From Longimicrobiales bacterium (GTDB lineage Bacteria; Gemmatimonadota; Gemmatimonadetes; Longimicrobiales; Gaopeijiaceae), in NCBI GenBank assembly GCA_022428035.1, contig JAKMDG010000516.1, positions 1-11,724 of the forward strand: a DNA stretch of 11,724 nt. Direction: 5' to 3'. Shown one piece after another: positions 1 through 6,445 of this stretch. Under the pieces are notes generated by a model. That model made no database searches. It saw nothing but the letters and a program-made list of their open reading frames with translations, and had not been told where the DNA came from. Both the position numbers and the translations under genes were made by a program. How positions within the stretch are numbered: position 1 is the stretch's first letter; each line of letters begins with the position of its first letter.

Positions 1-1407
1 CTGTCACTCTCCTTCGATGGGGGCGCCCAGATCACGGGTGCCAGCGTGAGCGAGCGCAACGTGCTGGGGACTGGTACGCGGCTGGGCTTCTTCCGCGCGG
101 GTTACCGGGATCGGCAGAGAGTAGGCCTCATTTCGCGGCAGCCGAACCTCTTTGGCACCCGTGTCGACGGTACGCTTCACGGTGGCGACACACGGTCGGG
201 TGCCTATTACAGCCAATCTCTGTTTCGTCCCTACACGGGTGAACTCGGAGCCGGCGCATTCCGGCAGGTTGCGCGGTCCCGGGACGATTACTTTTCGTAT
301 TCCGTCGACCCGGCGACCGGCTATTCGCAGGCCCTCCTCCGGTTCGAGGAAGAGCGATTCGGGCTCACGGTGCAGCGGCGCTTCGGGGATGCGGCAGGCC
401 CACGTCTGGTGACCGGCGTGGGTGTGTCTCGCGAGGAGATCCGCTTCCCGTTCGGTGCCGCAGGGTTCGCGCTGGTGGTGGACGATCAATTCGACCAACC
501 GCTCGAAGCAGCGGACCCGTTCCGCAGCGAGATCTCGAGCCAGATGCGCGCACATGCGGCGAATCGATTCAGCGTCACGCTCGGTATTCGAGATCTGACC
601 TTCGGAAGTGTGCTCGGCCTGGACGCACTGCAGGCGCCCCAGGATATCGTCACGGGAAGCAGCCTCCTCGTCAGCGTCGCTCCGGCTGTCACGAAATCGA
701 GAGGGAGTCCGTCCGATGTCTTCATTCGCGCCCAGGGCCTCTGGGGATATCAGACTGCTCACAGCTACGTCCGCCTGTCGGGGGATGTGCAGACGCGGCG
801 TATCGGGACCTCGAAGACAGGCTCTGATCAGGTGTCTGCGGGGTGGCGAGACCTGATCTACGATCTCGGGGGCAGCGCCTATTGGCTTCCGTCCGTGGGT
901 ACGCGCCTCTTCGCGCGCATCACATACACCGCGGGCCACGGTCTCGACCGTCCATTCCAGCTCACTCTGGGCGGTCGCGAGGGTATCCGGGGCTACAACG
1001 ACGACGCGTATCCTGGAGCGCGCCGCCTTCTCGCCACGATCGAACAGCGCTTTTCGATTCCCCAGCTCAGTACGAGCTGGGCAGATGTGGGTCTCGCGTT
1101 CTTTACCGACGTTGGTCGAGGATGGGCCGGGGCGGTGCCGTTCGGTGAGGACTCGGACTGGCGTGCTGGTGCCGGTGCCGGATTTCGCTTCGGCCTGCCC
1201 GCCGGGGCATCGAACACTGTTCGGATCGACGTTGGGCTCCCGATCACTGGGGAGCGCGATACCAGGGGCGTCATGTTCCGGATATATACCGAGTTGTTCG
1301 GCTTGCTCGATCGTCGCTCGTGGCCCACGCAGGTGGAACGCAGTCGTTGGTATGGGAGCGCCCTGGACCTGACGACCCGCCCCTACAATCCGCTTGCAGG
1401 GAACTGA
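1..1407 (+). CDS. Omp85-family outer-membrane barrel (BamA/TamA-like), 5' end missing
   Basis: This is the C-terminal barrel of an Omp85/surface-antigen D15 protein, a family that inserts or translocates proteins at the outer membrane. The frame is open from the first base, so the gene starts upstream and the periplasmic POTRA domains lie outside the window. The visible 468 residues are about the length of a 16-strand barrel. They begin with an entry typical of the family (SERNVLGTGTRLGF) and show many alternating amphipathic strands. The signature loop-6 motif is GGREGIRGY, with IRGY encoded at 985-996, equivalent to the conserved VRGF/VRGY. After what looks like the last strand (GVMFRIYTELFG) there is an unusual polar tail of roughly 35 residues ending in PLAGN, instead of a terminal aromatic residue. 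Family membership is firm. Whether it is the essential BamA, TamA or another paralogue cannot be told without the POTRA region. Confidence 0.88.
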   Translation: MSLSFDGGAQITGASVSERNVLGTGTRLGFFRAGYRDRQRVGLISRQPNLFGTRVDGTLHGGDTRSGAYYSQSLFRPYTGELGAGAFRQVARSRDDYFSYSVDPATGYSQALLRFEEERFGLTVQRRFGDAAGPRLVTGVGVSREEIRFPFGAAGFALVVDDQFDQPLEAADPFRSEISSQMRAHAANRFSVTLGIRDLTFGSVLGLDALQAPQDIVTGSSLLVSVAPAVTKSRGSPSDVFIRAQGLWGYQTAHSYVRLSGDVQTRRIGTSKTGSDQVSAGWRDLIYDLGGSAYWLPSVGTRLFARITYTAGHGLDRPFQLTLGGREGIRGYNDDAYPGARRLLATIEQRFSIPQLSTSWADVGLAFFTDVGRGWAGAVPFGEDSDWRAGAGAGFRFGLPAGASNTVRIDVGLPITGERDTRGVMFRIYTELFGLLDRRSWPTQVERSRWYGSALDLTTRPYNPLAGN

Positions 1408-1430
1408 ATCTCTTGCGTCAAAGAGGGTGA

Positions 1431-1453
1431 ATGTGGTGCAACACGCACCACAT
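1431..1453. terminator. Perfect 9-bp inverted repeat, candidate terminator or operator
   Basis: ATGTGGTGC at 1431-1439 is exactly reverse-complemented by GCACCACAT at 1445-1453 across a 5-nt loop. It lies 23 nt after the Omp85 stop codon and 59 nt before the next start. There is no T-run behind it, so a classical intrinsic terminator is not proven. The near-perfect dyad would equally suit a dimeric regulator's binding site for the downstream genes. The rest of the 1408-1512 gap shows no convincing -35/-10 pair. Confidence 0.4.
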
Positions 1454-1512
1454 CGGACGTCGTACAGAATGCTGAGTCACCGAGTGCTTTCCACTCACCC
1501 AGGGAGCGGACC

Positions 1513-1905
1513 ATGACCCACAGATTGATATCTCGCTCGACTCTGACGCTGATTCTGATTTGCGGCATCACGGCCGGATGCGCGTCCTCAGGCTCCACGG
1601 GCCTGGCTCGGGGTTTTTCCGGCGCCGATGGCGAAATTCTCACGATTACCGTTCGTAACCAGCAGCTTGATGAGGCACGTGTCTACCTGTGGGTGGACGG
1701 GCAGCGGGAACGACTCGGCTCTGTTCGTTCGAACGCGTCTGAGGTCTTCCACCACCCCATAGACGCGATCCAGGCCGTCCAGATGGAGTTCGATGTGATT
1801 CTCGGGCCACGCTGCATCACCCGGGGGGTTTCGCTCGGTCCCGGCGATGACGTCGAGGCCACAATTCCCAGCCAGCTGGTCGCGTTCGCTGGCAACTGCC
1901 GATAA
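1513..1905 (+). CDS. Small lipoprotein of unknown function
   Basis: The 130-residue product has a basic N-terminus (H3, R4, R8), a hydrophobic core (residues 11-19) and a likely lipobox ending at C23 (TAGC; threonine at -3 is less usual). It is therefore probably exported and lipid-anchored. The mature part reads as a short beta-rich domain: a strand-like ILTITVRNQQ is followed by DEARVYLWVDGQRERLG, and two late cysteines near residues 97 and 129 could pair. I do not recognise a named family. The pattern of a 'vyl...G.r.rLG.v' strand followed by an 'lgPGd.v...ip' ending resembles small uncharacterised lipoproteins I associate with Gemmatimonadota, from memory only. The ATG is well supported by AGGGAG at 1501-1506, six bases upstream. 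It lies between the Omp85 gene and another lipoprotein gene on the same strand. Confidence 0.75.
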   Translation: MTHRLISRSTLTLILICGITAGCASSGSTGLARGFSGADGEILTITVRNQQLDEARVYLWVDGQRERLGSVRSNASEVFHHPIDAIQAVQMEFDVILGPRCITRGVSLGPGDDVEATIPSQLVAFAGNCR

Positions 1906-1946
1906 CCGTTGGAGTTCAGACGATCACCGCTCTTGTCCTGAAGGTC

Positions 1947-2690
1947 ATGCGTTCATTCACCGCCGCCGCCGCCGCCGCCGCCGCAGCCGCAGTCCTCGTT
2001 CTGATTGCGTGCTCCACTGATGTTGAGGATCAGCCTGATTCCCCTCAGGATTTCGAGGGAGAGGCTGGCCAGCCTATGCCGTCGCAGGATGGGGTTCTGA
2101 GCGGCATGCTGGTGATGGGTCCCGAGCTTCGGACGTTCAAACCGTGTGCTGAGGAAACAGAGTTGTGGGTGATTCCCGTGGAATCCGTTCAGCGGGCCTA
2201 TGAAGAGATCGCCAGGGAAGCGTACGCGCCGGTCTTCGTGGAAGTCGACGGTGTTCGGGAAGCAGCGCCCGCGGCCGGGTTCGGAGCAGACTACCCGGGC
2301 CAGCTGAGGCTTGTGGCGCTTTTGCGAGCGGAGTCTGCTGACGAAGGGTTCAGGTGTGGTGAGGAACTCTCGGACGTGCTTTTCAAGGCGAGTGGTCAGG
2401 AGCCGTTCTGGCACCTTCGCGTGTTCGCGGATCGGATCAGCCTGGCGACGCCTGACATCCCTCCCACCATCTTTGCGGGTGCTCGACCTACGCTGCTCGA
2501 GAACGGATGGCGATTCGAATCCCTGTCCACAGGACCTGAATCCGTACAGCTTCGGTTGGATCTGAGTCGGGAGCAGTGTTCCGACTCGATGACCGGCTCG
2601 GTGTATACCTGGATGGCTACGCTGGACATTGGGGGCGACGTGCGGCGTGGTTGTGCCTGGGAAGGAGCACTCGCTCCCGGCAGAAGGTGA
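1947..2690 (+). CDS. COG3650-like lipoprotein with poly-alanine signal peptide
   Basis: The 247-residue product starts with MRSFT, then ten alanines, then VLVLIAC. This is a lipoprotein signal peptide with the lipid cysteine at C22. The first mature half contains GPELRTFKPC and VFVEVDGV, reminiscent of NlpE/META-associated envelope lipoproteins that have an 'E.RsF.PC' motif. The second half fits the COG3650 predicted membrane-protein family: ASGQEPFWHLRV at residues 148-159 (the family's 'G.EPFW' strand) and a C-terminal C211-x-D-x-M ... G-C236 pair likely to form a disulfide. Its molecular role is unknown; envelope or stress functions are only suggested for relatives. The META gene next door is a frequent partner of this domain type, which supports the call. 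The AAGG just 2 nt before the ATG is too close to be a good Shine-Dalgarno, but no better start keeps the signal peptide. Confidence 0.72.
   Translation: MRSFTAAAAAAAAAAVLVLIACSTDVEDQPDSPQDFEGEAGQPMPSQDGVLSGMLVMGPELRTFKPCAEETELWVIPVESVQRAYEEIAREAYAPVFVEVDGVREAAPAAGFGADYPGQLRLVALLRAESADEGFRCGEELSDVLFKASGQEPFWHLRVFADRISLATPDIPPTIFAGARPTLLENGWRFESLSTGPESVQLRLDLSREQCSDSMTGSVYTWMATLDIGGDVRRGCAWEGALAPGRR
1960..1982 (+). repeat. (GCC)7 trinucleotide microsatellite in a signal peptide
   Basis: CC followed by seven perfect GCC units (units at 1962-1982) continues as GCA GCC GCA to 1991. It encodes ten successive alanines in the hydrophobic core of the lipoprotein signal peptide. Because the unit is three bases, slippage would lengthen or shorten the core without breaking the frame. 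Confidence 0.95.
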
Positions 2691-2731
2691 ACTCCGTGCT
2701 TATTGATGATGAACCGGGAGAAGCTTCAGAG

Positions 2732-3253
2732 ATGACGCAGCTGCACCGCTATGGGATCGCCCTCGTCTTCTCGCTCGCGATCGGGGCCTGCGGGGGCGGA
2801 GGAGGGGCGCCGAGCTCTGGTGAGCCCGCAAACGAGGCCGCTTCGGTGGTTCCGAGCTCGGAAGGGCCGGCTCTTTCTGATCATCCGTGGCGACTGGTCT
2901 CCATCGACATGGTGGATGGTGAAGACGTTGATCCAGCGACGGGTGCGGAGCCGACCGTGATGTTCTCAGAGGAAGCCAATCCTGCAGGCTCTCGTATCAT
3001 GACAGGGTCAACGGGCTGTAACCGCTTCAATGCCACGTACGACGCCGGCCGCGGTGGCCGACTGGTGGTCGGCCCAGTAAGCACCACTCGGATGGCTTGC
3101 CGCGACAAGGCGATGCGGCTCGAACAGATTTTCCTGATCGGCCTGGAGAGCACCCGCACGTACACCATGGACGAGTCCGGCCTCTGGATCGACTTCGGAG
3201 GGGGGCTGCTCCACTTCGTGGCCGAGAACACAGGCTCGGAGGGTTCTGGCTGA
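2732..3253 (+). CDS. META-domain (HslJ-like) lipoprotein
   Basis: This is a 173-residue lipoprotein. Basic/hydrophobic residues 5-19 lead to C20 (lipobox IGAC), followed by a glycine run and a Ser/Pro/Ala-rich linker to about residue 48. The META/DUF306 domain spans about 50-167, with HPWRLVSI at 51-58, the hallmark STGCNRFNATY at 93-103, and TTRMAC at 118-123 followed by E131. META proteins such as E. coli HslJ are linked to heat shock and novobiocin resistance, but their biochemical function is unknown. The frame is open further upstream to an ATG at 2576, but that would overlap the preceding gene and bury the signal peptide. ATG 2732 with GGGAG at 2716-2720 is the better start. Its TGA stop overlaps the next ATG, implying translational coupling. 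Confidence 0.88.
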   Translation: MTQLHRYGIALVFSLAIGACGGGGGAPSSGEPANEAASVVPSSEGPALSDHPWRLVSIDMVDGEDVDPATGAEPTVMFSEEANPAGSRIMTGSTGCNRFNATYDAGRGGRLVVGPVSTTRMACRDKAMRLEQIFLIGLESTRTYTMDESGLWIDFGGGLLHFVAENTGSEGSG

Positions 3254-3918
3254 TGTTGCGATGGCGGCGGTTCAGTGGGCGCGCCGTGCTCTGGGTTGGC
3301 TCGATGGTGATTGCCGTCGGGACCGCCTGCTATCCAGGTGTGATCGAGGGTGTTGGTGAGCTCGATCTCGTTGTGACCGCGTACGACCCCGCGGCTTCAT
3401 TCGGATCTCTTACCAGTTACGTGATGCCGGACACGATCATCCGTGTCGACGCAGCGGGGACCGATCTACCCCCGGCTTCTGACCTCGATCAGCAGGTCCT
3501 GGATGCGGTCGCGACCGAGTTCGCGGCCTTGGGCTATACGCGGCTTGCTCCCTCTTCTCTGACTGCTCCCGATGTCGTCGTCGTACTCACCGTCAACGTC
3601 GACGAGCTCCCCCGCTGGACGGATCCGTTCTGGTGGGGCTATTGGGATTGGTTCGAGGGATGGAGTCGGTGGTCCCCCTCGTGGGATACAGGCTGGACGC
3701 CCCGGTACCCATGGGCAGGGAAGTACGCGGGTGTGCGCAGTCCGGGCACACTTCAGATCACGATGATCGCTTCCGGTCAGACGCCCACGGAAGCACGAGT
3801 CATTCCTGCGATCTGGGCCGGGACCATCGATGGACTCTTCACAGGCACCGAAGCCAGTGTGGTCTCGCGGTTTCAGTCGCTGATCCGGCAGGCCTTCGAT
3901 CAGTCACCGTATCTTTAG
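3253..3918 (+). CDS. DUF4136-like lipoprotein with Trp-rich segment
   Basis: The 221-residue product starts at the ATG inside TGATG, sharing one base with the META stop. It has an arginine-rich N-terminus, a hydrophobic stretch (residues 11-25) and a probable lipid cysteine C26, though the GTAC lipobox is weak. The mature part fits DUF4136: an early VVTAYDPAASFGSLTSY, a central helix-like LDQQVLDAVATEFAALGY and the strand PDVVVVLTVN. It ends with a region in which an 'IWAGTIDG' strand is followed by a helix closing in QSPYL. Members are lipoproteins of unknown function. Between residues 122 and 154 there are 10 tryptophans plus several Phe/Tyr, a striking aromatic insert. A longer open frame begins at 3097, but it lies inside the META gene and lacks a signal peptide at its start. 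Confidence 0.8.
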   Translation: MLRWRRFSGRAVLWVGSMVIAVGTACYPGVIEGVGELDLVVTAYDPAASFGSLTSYVMPDTIIRVDAAGTDLPPASDLDQQVLDAVATEFAALGYTRLAPSSLTAPDVVVVLTVNVDELPRWTDPFWWGYWDWFEGWSRWSPSWDTGWTPRYPWAGKYAGVRSPGTLQITMIASGQTPTEARVIPAIWAGTIDGLFTGTEASVVSRFQSLIRQAFDQSPYL

Positions 3919-3919
3919 C

Positions 3920-4540
3920 GTGAGCACCAGATTGATGACGAAGTGTGGGCGGGTAATCCTGGCTCTGCTCATGTGGGGGGGTAGCGTGTCCGCGGTGAGC
4001 GCGCAGCGTGCCGGTAGATGGACGTTGCACACGCAGTACTCGACCGTGCTCCCGATGAGTGACGAGACGAGGGAGTTCGCCGGCGGATTCTCGTGGCGTG
4101 GCGGCACGATCGATATCGCGCGTGGTGCCACGGATCATGTCACGATCGGAGCCTCGTTCGGCTGGCATGTATTGTCGGAGGAAAACACGGGAACCAGCGT
4201 CTTTCCCGATGGGGCGATCAGTGGCAGGGCGCTGCGGCACGTGAACTCAGTCCCGCTGATGGTCACAGGCACCCTCGCGCTCGGCTCGAGGGACGGTATC
4301 CAGCCCTGGTTTGGCGTCGGCGGTGGCACGGTCTGGATCGAGAGCCGAACGGAGTCGGGTGCCCTGGCGGCCGAGGACGTCAAATGGCATCGGGGCGCGA
4401 TGGGAGAGGTCGGACTCCGCATCCCTCGCGAGAGCGGGGCCACGATCACGCTCAGCGCCAGGTACCAGCGTGCGTTCGAGACGAACGGACTCGAACGGGA
4501 GTACATGACCTTCTCAGTCGGGTCCCTGCTGGGCGGCTGA
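3920..4540 (+). CDS. Small outer-membrane beta-barrel protein
   Basis: The 206-residue product has a Sec signal peptide. K8/R11 are followed by a hydrophobic core and an AxA site (VSAVSA before QRAG), with predicted cleavage after A28. The mature protein is made of alternating strands with glycine/aromatic girdles (WTLHTQYSTVLP, HVTIGASFGWHV, PWFGVGGGTVWI, ATITLSARYQRAF) and ends in YMTFSVGSLLGG. This is consistent with an 8-strand OmpA/OmpW-size barrel. No catalytic or ligand motif is visible. It begins at GTG 3920, one base after the DUF4136 stop. ATG 3935 (residue 6) is an alternative that keeps the signal peptide, and neither has a clear Shine-Dalgarno, so reinitiation after the upstream gene is likely. 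Barrel type is inferred from pattern only. Confidence 0.72.
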   Translation: MSTRLMTKCGRVILALLMWGGSVSAVSAQRAGRWTLHTQYSTVLPMSDETREFAGGFSWRGGTIDIARGATDHVTIGASFGWHVLSEENTGTSVFPDGAISGRALRHVNSVPLMVTGTLALGSRDGIQPWFGVGGGTVWIESRTESGALAAEDVKWHRGAMGEVGLRIPRESGATITLSARYQRAFETNGLEREYMTFSVGSLLGG

Positions 4541-4561
4541 CCTGCGACCAGGTCTCCAGGT
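4540..4561. terminator. Weak dyad between convergent genes
   Basis: ACCTG at 4540-4544 pairs with CAGGT at 4557-4561, and inside it GACC/GGTC (4546-4554) is also self-complementary. It fills most of the 30-bp space between the converging barrel and ABC transporter genes, where a two-way terminator would be expected. There is no T-tract and the stem is interrupted, so the call is tentative. Confidence 0.22.
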
Positions 4562-4570
4562 TACGCGGGA

Positions 4571-6355
4571 CTAGATCCGCGCCTGCACCGTGTACAGCTG
4601 GTGGTATCTGCCCTTCATTCCCATCAGCACATCGTGGCGCCCCCGCTCGACGATCTCACCGTCTTCCAAGACCAGGATCAGGTCCGCCCGTTGAATTGTG
4701 GTGAGGCGGTGGGCGATGACGACCGTGGTGCGGTCGCGCAGGAGGTCGTCGAGGCTCGCCTGAATGAGTGCCTCGCTCTCCGTATCCAGGGAAGACGTTG
4801 CCTCATCCAGAAGCAGAATCCTCGGATTGGCGAGCAGTGCACGCGCGATGGTGACGCGCTGACGCTGTCCCCCTGACAGTTTCACGCCACGTTCCCCAAT
4901 GACCGTCTCGAGCTTGTCGGGGAACCGATCCGTGAATTCCGTCACATAGGCTTTCTCGGCGGCATCGTCGATCTCGGGATCCGTGGCCGACGGTCGGGCG
5001 AAACGCAGGTTCTCTCGAATCGTTCCGTCGAAGAGGAAGTCGTCCTGGAAGACGAGCCCCAGCTGCTTGCGATAGCTAGCAAGTTTCACCCTCCGAAGGT
5101 CCACGCCGTCGACGGTGACCTGTCCGGATACCGGTGTAAGGAACGAGGCAGCGAGTCCTGCCATTGTCGACTTGCCTGAACCAGAGCTCCCGACGAGTGC
5201 GACGACCATCCCAGGTTTTGCTTCGAACGAGACACCCTTCAGGACCGGCTTGTCCTCCTCGTACTGGAAGCGGACATCGTCGAAGACGATATGCCCTTTG
5301 ACGGCGGGCATGGTCTCCGTGCGCCCGGGGTCATCGTCCTCCCTGGGCCAGCTGAGAAGCTCGGACGTGCGGTCGAGACCGGCGAAGGCTTCGGTCATTT
5401 GAGTGCCGATGTTCGCCATCTGAATGACCGGAGCGATCATGAATCCGAGGAAGAGAATAAAGGAGACGAGGTCTCCGGCCGTGAGACTCCCCTGTCCGAT
5501 CAGCCAGCTTCCGTACCCGAGGATGAGCACACTGGCCATCCCCATGAAGAAGGTTCCCAGGCTGGTGACCAGGCTCGACGTTGTAAGCGTCGTCTTCACG
5601 TTATTGAAGATGCGCATGACACCCTCGAGGAAGATCTCACCTTCCTTGTCGATGGCGTGGAAGCCTTTGATCACCCGGATGCCCCCGAGGGCCTCGGTCA
5701 GACGACCGGTCACTTCGGCGCGGATCTTACCTCGTTCGCGGAATGCGGGGCGCAGCGTCTGGAAGGCCCGGGTCGACACGAAGCCGAACGCAGCCAGGGG
5801 AACCAGAGCGATCACCGTCATGATCGGGTTGATGCGCACGAGGAAGGAAAACGCGACGATCGCCGTCACCGTGCCGCCCACGAGCTGAACCAGGCCGGTC
5901 CCGACGAGATTCCTGACGCCTTCCACATCGTCCATGATCCGTGAAACGAGCTCACCGGACTTGGTATTGTCGAAGACGTGCACCGGCAGCTCGAGGACAT
6001 GCCTCTGTACCTGAGCCCGGAGGCTCGCGATCAGGTGCTGCGCCTCGACACTCAGGAGCATCGTCAGCGCATAGGATGTGGACGCCTGAAGCAGGATCGC
6101 GAAGGCCACCGCGCCGAGTACGATGCTGGGGTCCGGAAGGGCGTCCAGGCCGAGGGGGTCAGTGCTCGCATTGGGCGTGATCGCGAGCGCGCCGTCAATC
6201 AGGTACTTCGACGCGGCGGGAAGGACCAGCGCGGACAGCCGGTTGGCCAGGATCAGGACGAGTCCGAGCCCGATCAGCTTCTTACGAGGCCAGATGATCT
6301 CCTCGAACGCGTGACGGAGGCTCGCGCCCGAGATCTTCTTCTTGGGTTTTGACAT
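4571..6355 (-). CDS. ABC exporter half-transporter (fused membrane and ATPase domains)
   Basis: The 594-residue product has the MsbA/type IV exporter layout and should act as a dimer in the inner membrane, pumping lipids, drugs or peptides outward. Six membrane helices lie near residues 27-47, 78-100, 152-174, 177-194, 265-287 and 296-314. The ATPase domain is complete: Walker A GSSGSGKST at 389-397 (K395), a Q-loop in GLVFQDDFLFDGTIREN, signature LSGGQ at 493-497, Walker B ILLLDE with D517 and catalytic E518, a D-loop SSLD ending at D524, and the H-loop H549. I start at the ATG giving MSKPKKKISG (6355), where the basic cytoplasmic lead begins. The frame runs on to an ATG at 6397, and neither start has a strong Shine-Dalgarno. 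The substrate cannot be predicted. It is convergent with the barrel gene and divergent from the lipoprotein at 6446. Confidence 0.93.
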   Translation of the reverse strand: MSKPKKKISGASLRHAFEEIIWPRKKLIGLGLVLILANRLSALVLPAASKYLIDGALAITPNASTDPLGLDALPDPSIVLGAVAFAILLQASTSYALTMLLSVEAQHLIASLRAQVQRHVLELPVHVFDNTKSGELVSRIMDDVEGVRNLVGTGLVQLVGGTVTAIVAFSFLVRINPIMTVIALVPLAAFGFVSTRAFQTLRPAFRERGKIRAEVTGRLTEALGGIRVIKGFHAIDKEGEIFLEGVMRIFNNVKTTLTTSSLVTSLGTFFMGMASVLILGYGSWLIGQGSLTAGDLVSFILFLGFMIAPVIQMANIGTQMTEAFAGLDRTSELLSWPREDDDPGRTETMPAVKGHIVFDDVRFQYEEDKPVLKGVSFEAKPGMVVALVGSSGSGKSTMAGLAASFLTPVSGQVTVDGVDLRRVKLASYRKQLGLVFQDDFLFDGTIRENLRFARPSATDPEIDDAAEKAYVTEFTDRFPDKLETVIGERGVKLSGGQRQRVTIARALLANPRILLLDEATSSLDTESEALIQASLDDLLRDRTTVVIAHRLTTIQRADLILVLEDGEIVERGRHDVLMGMKGRYHQLYTVQARI

Positions 6356-6445
6356 TGTGGCAGAAGATACATGATTGGCGGCTCTTTGCGGATGCATCGG
6401 GGTAAAGGCGTCGTCATCATGATTTGCCGACCCGCCGGAGACATT
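6356..6445. promoter_or_regulatory. Divergent spacer, presumed to hold two promoters
   Basis: This 90-bp gap lies between the starts of the minus-strand ABC transporter and the plus-strand lipoprotein, so promoters in both directions are expected here. I could not find a convincing -35/-10 pair on either strand. The assignment rests on gene orientation only. Confidence 0.35.
6437..6440 (+). promoter_or_regulatory. Ribosome binding site favouring the GTG start at 6446
   Basis: GGAG ends five bases before GTG 6446, ideal spacing. The alternative ATG at 6419 has only TAAAGG at 6403-6408, ten bases upstream, and would add an atypical Asp-containing lead to the signal peptide. Confidence 0.5.

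Noticed and set aside
4..939. 311-codon minus-strand open frame
   Set aside because: It is fully antisense to the Omp85 barrel, and its Arg/Glu/His-rich composition with no domain pattern marks it as a shadow.
1473..1497. TGAGT...ACTCA and GAGTG...CACTC short inverted repeats before the 1513 gene
   Set aside because: The stems are only 5 bp and compete with each other, expected by chance.
1962..1991. GCC repeat as part of a CRISPR or protein repeat array
   Set aside because: It is a simple 3-bp microsatellite within one coding frame, with no spacers.
2576..2731. N-terminal extension of the META protein
   Set aside because: It overlaps the upstream lipoprotein gene, and the lipoprotein signal peptide starts at 2732.
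4093..4704. 203-codon plus-strand open frame spanning the barrel gene end
   Set aside because: It is out of frame with the barrel gene, runs into the convergent ABC gene, and is arginine-rich without domain features.
5291..5944. 217-codon plus-strand open frame within the ABC transporter
   Set aside because: It is antisense to the intact membrane and ATPase domains. The His/Asp/Glu-rich translation is what the opposite strand of this gene gives.
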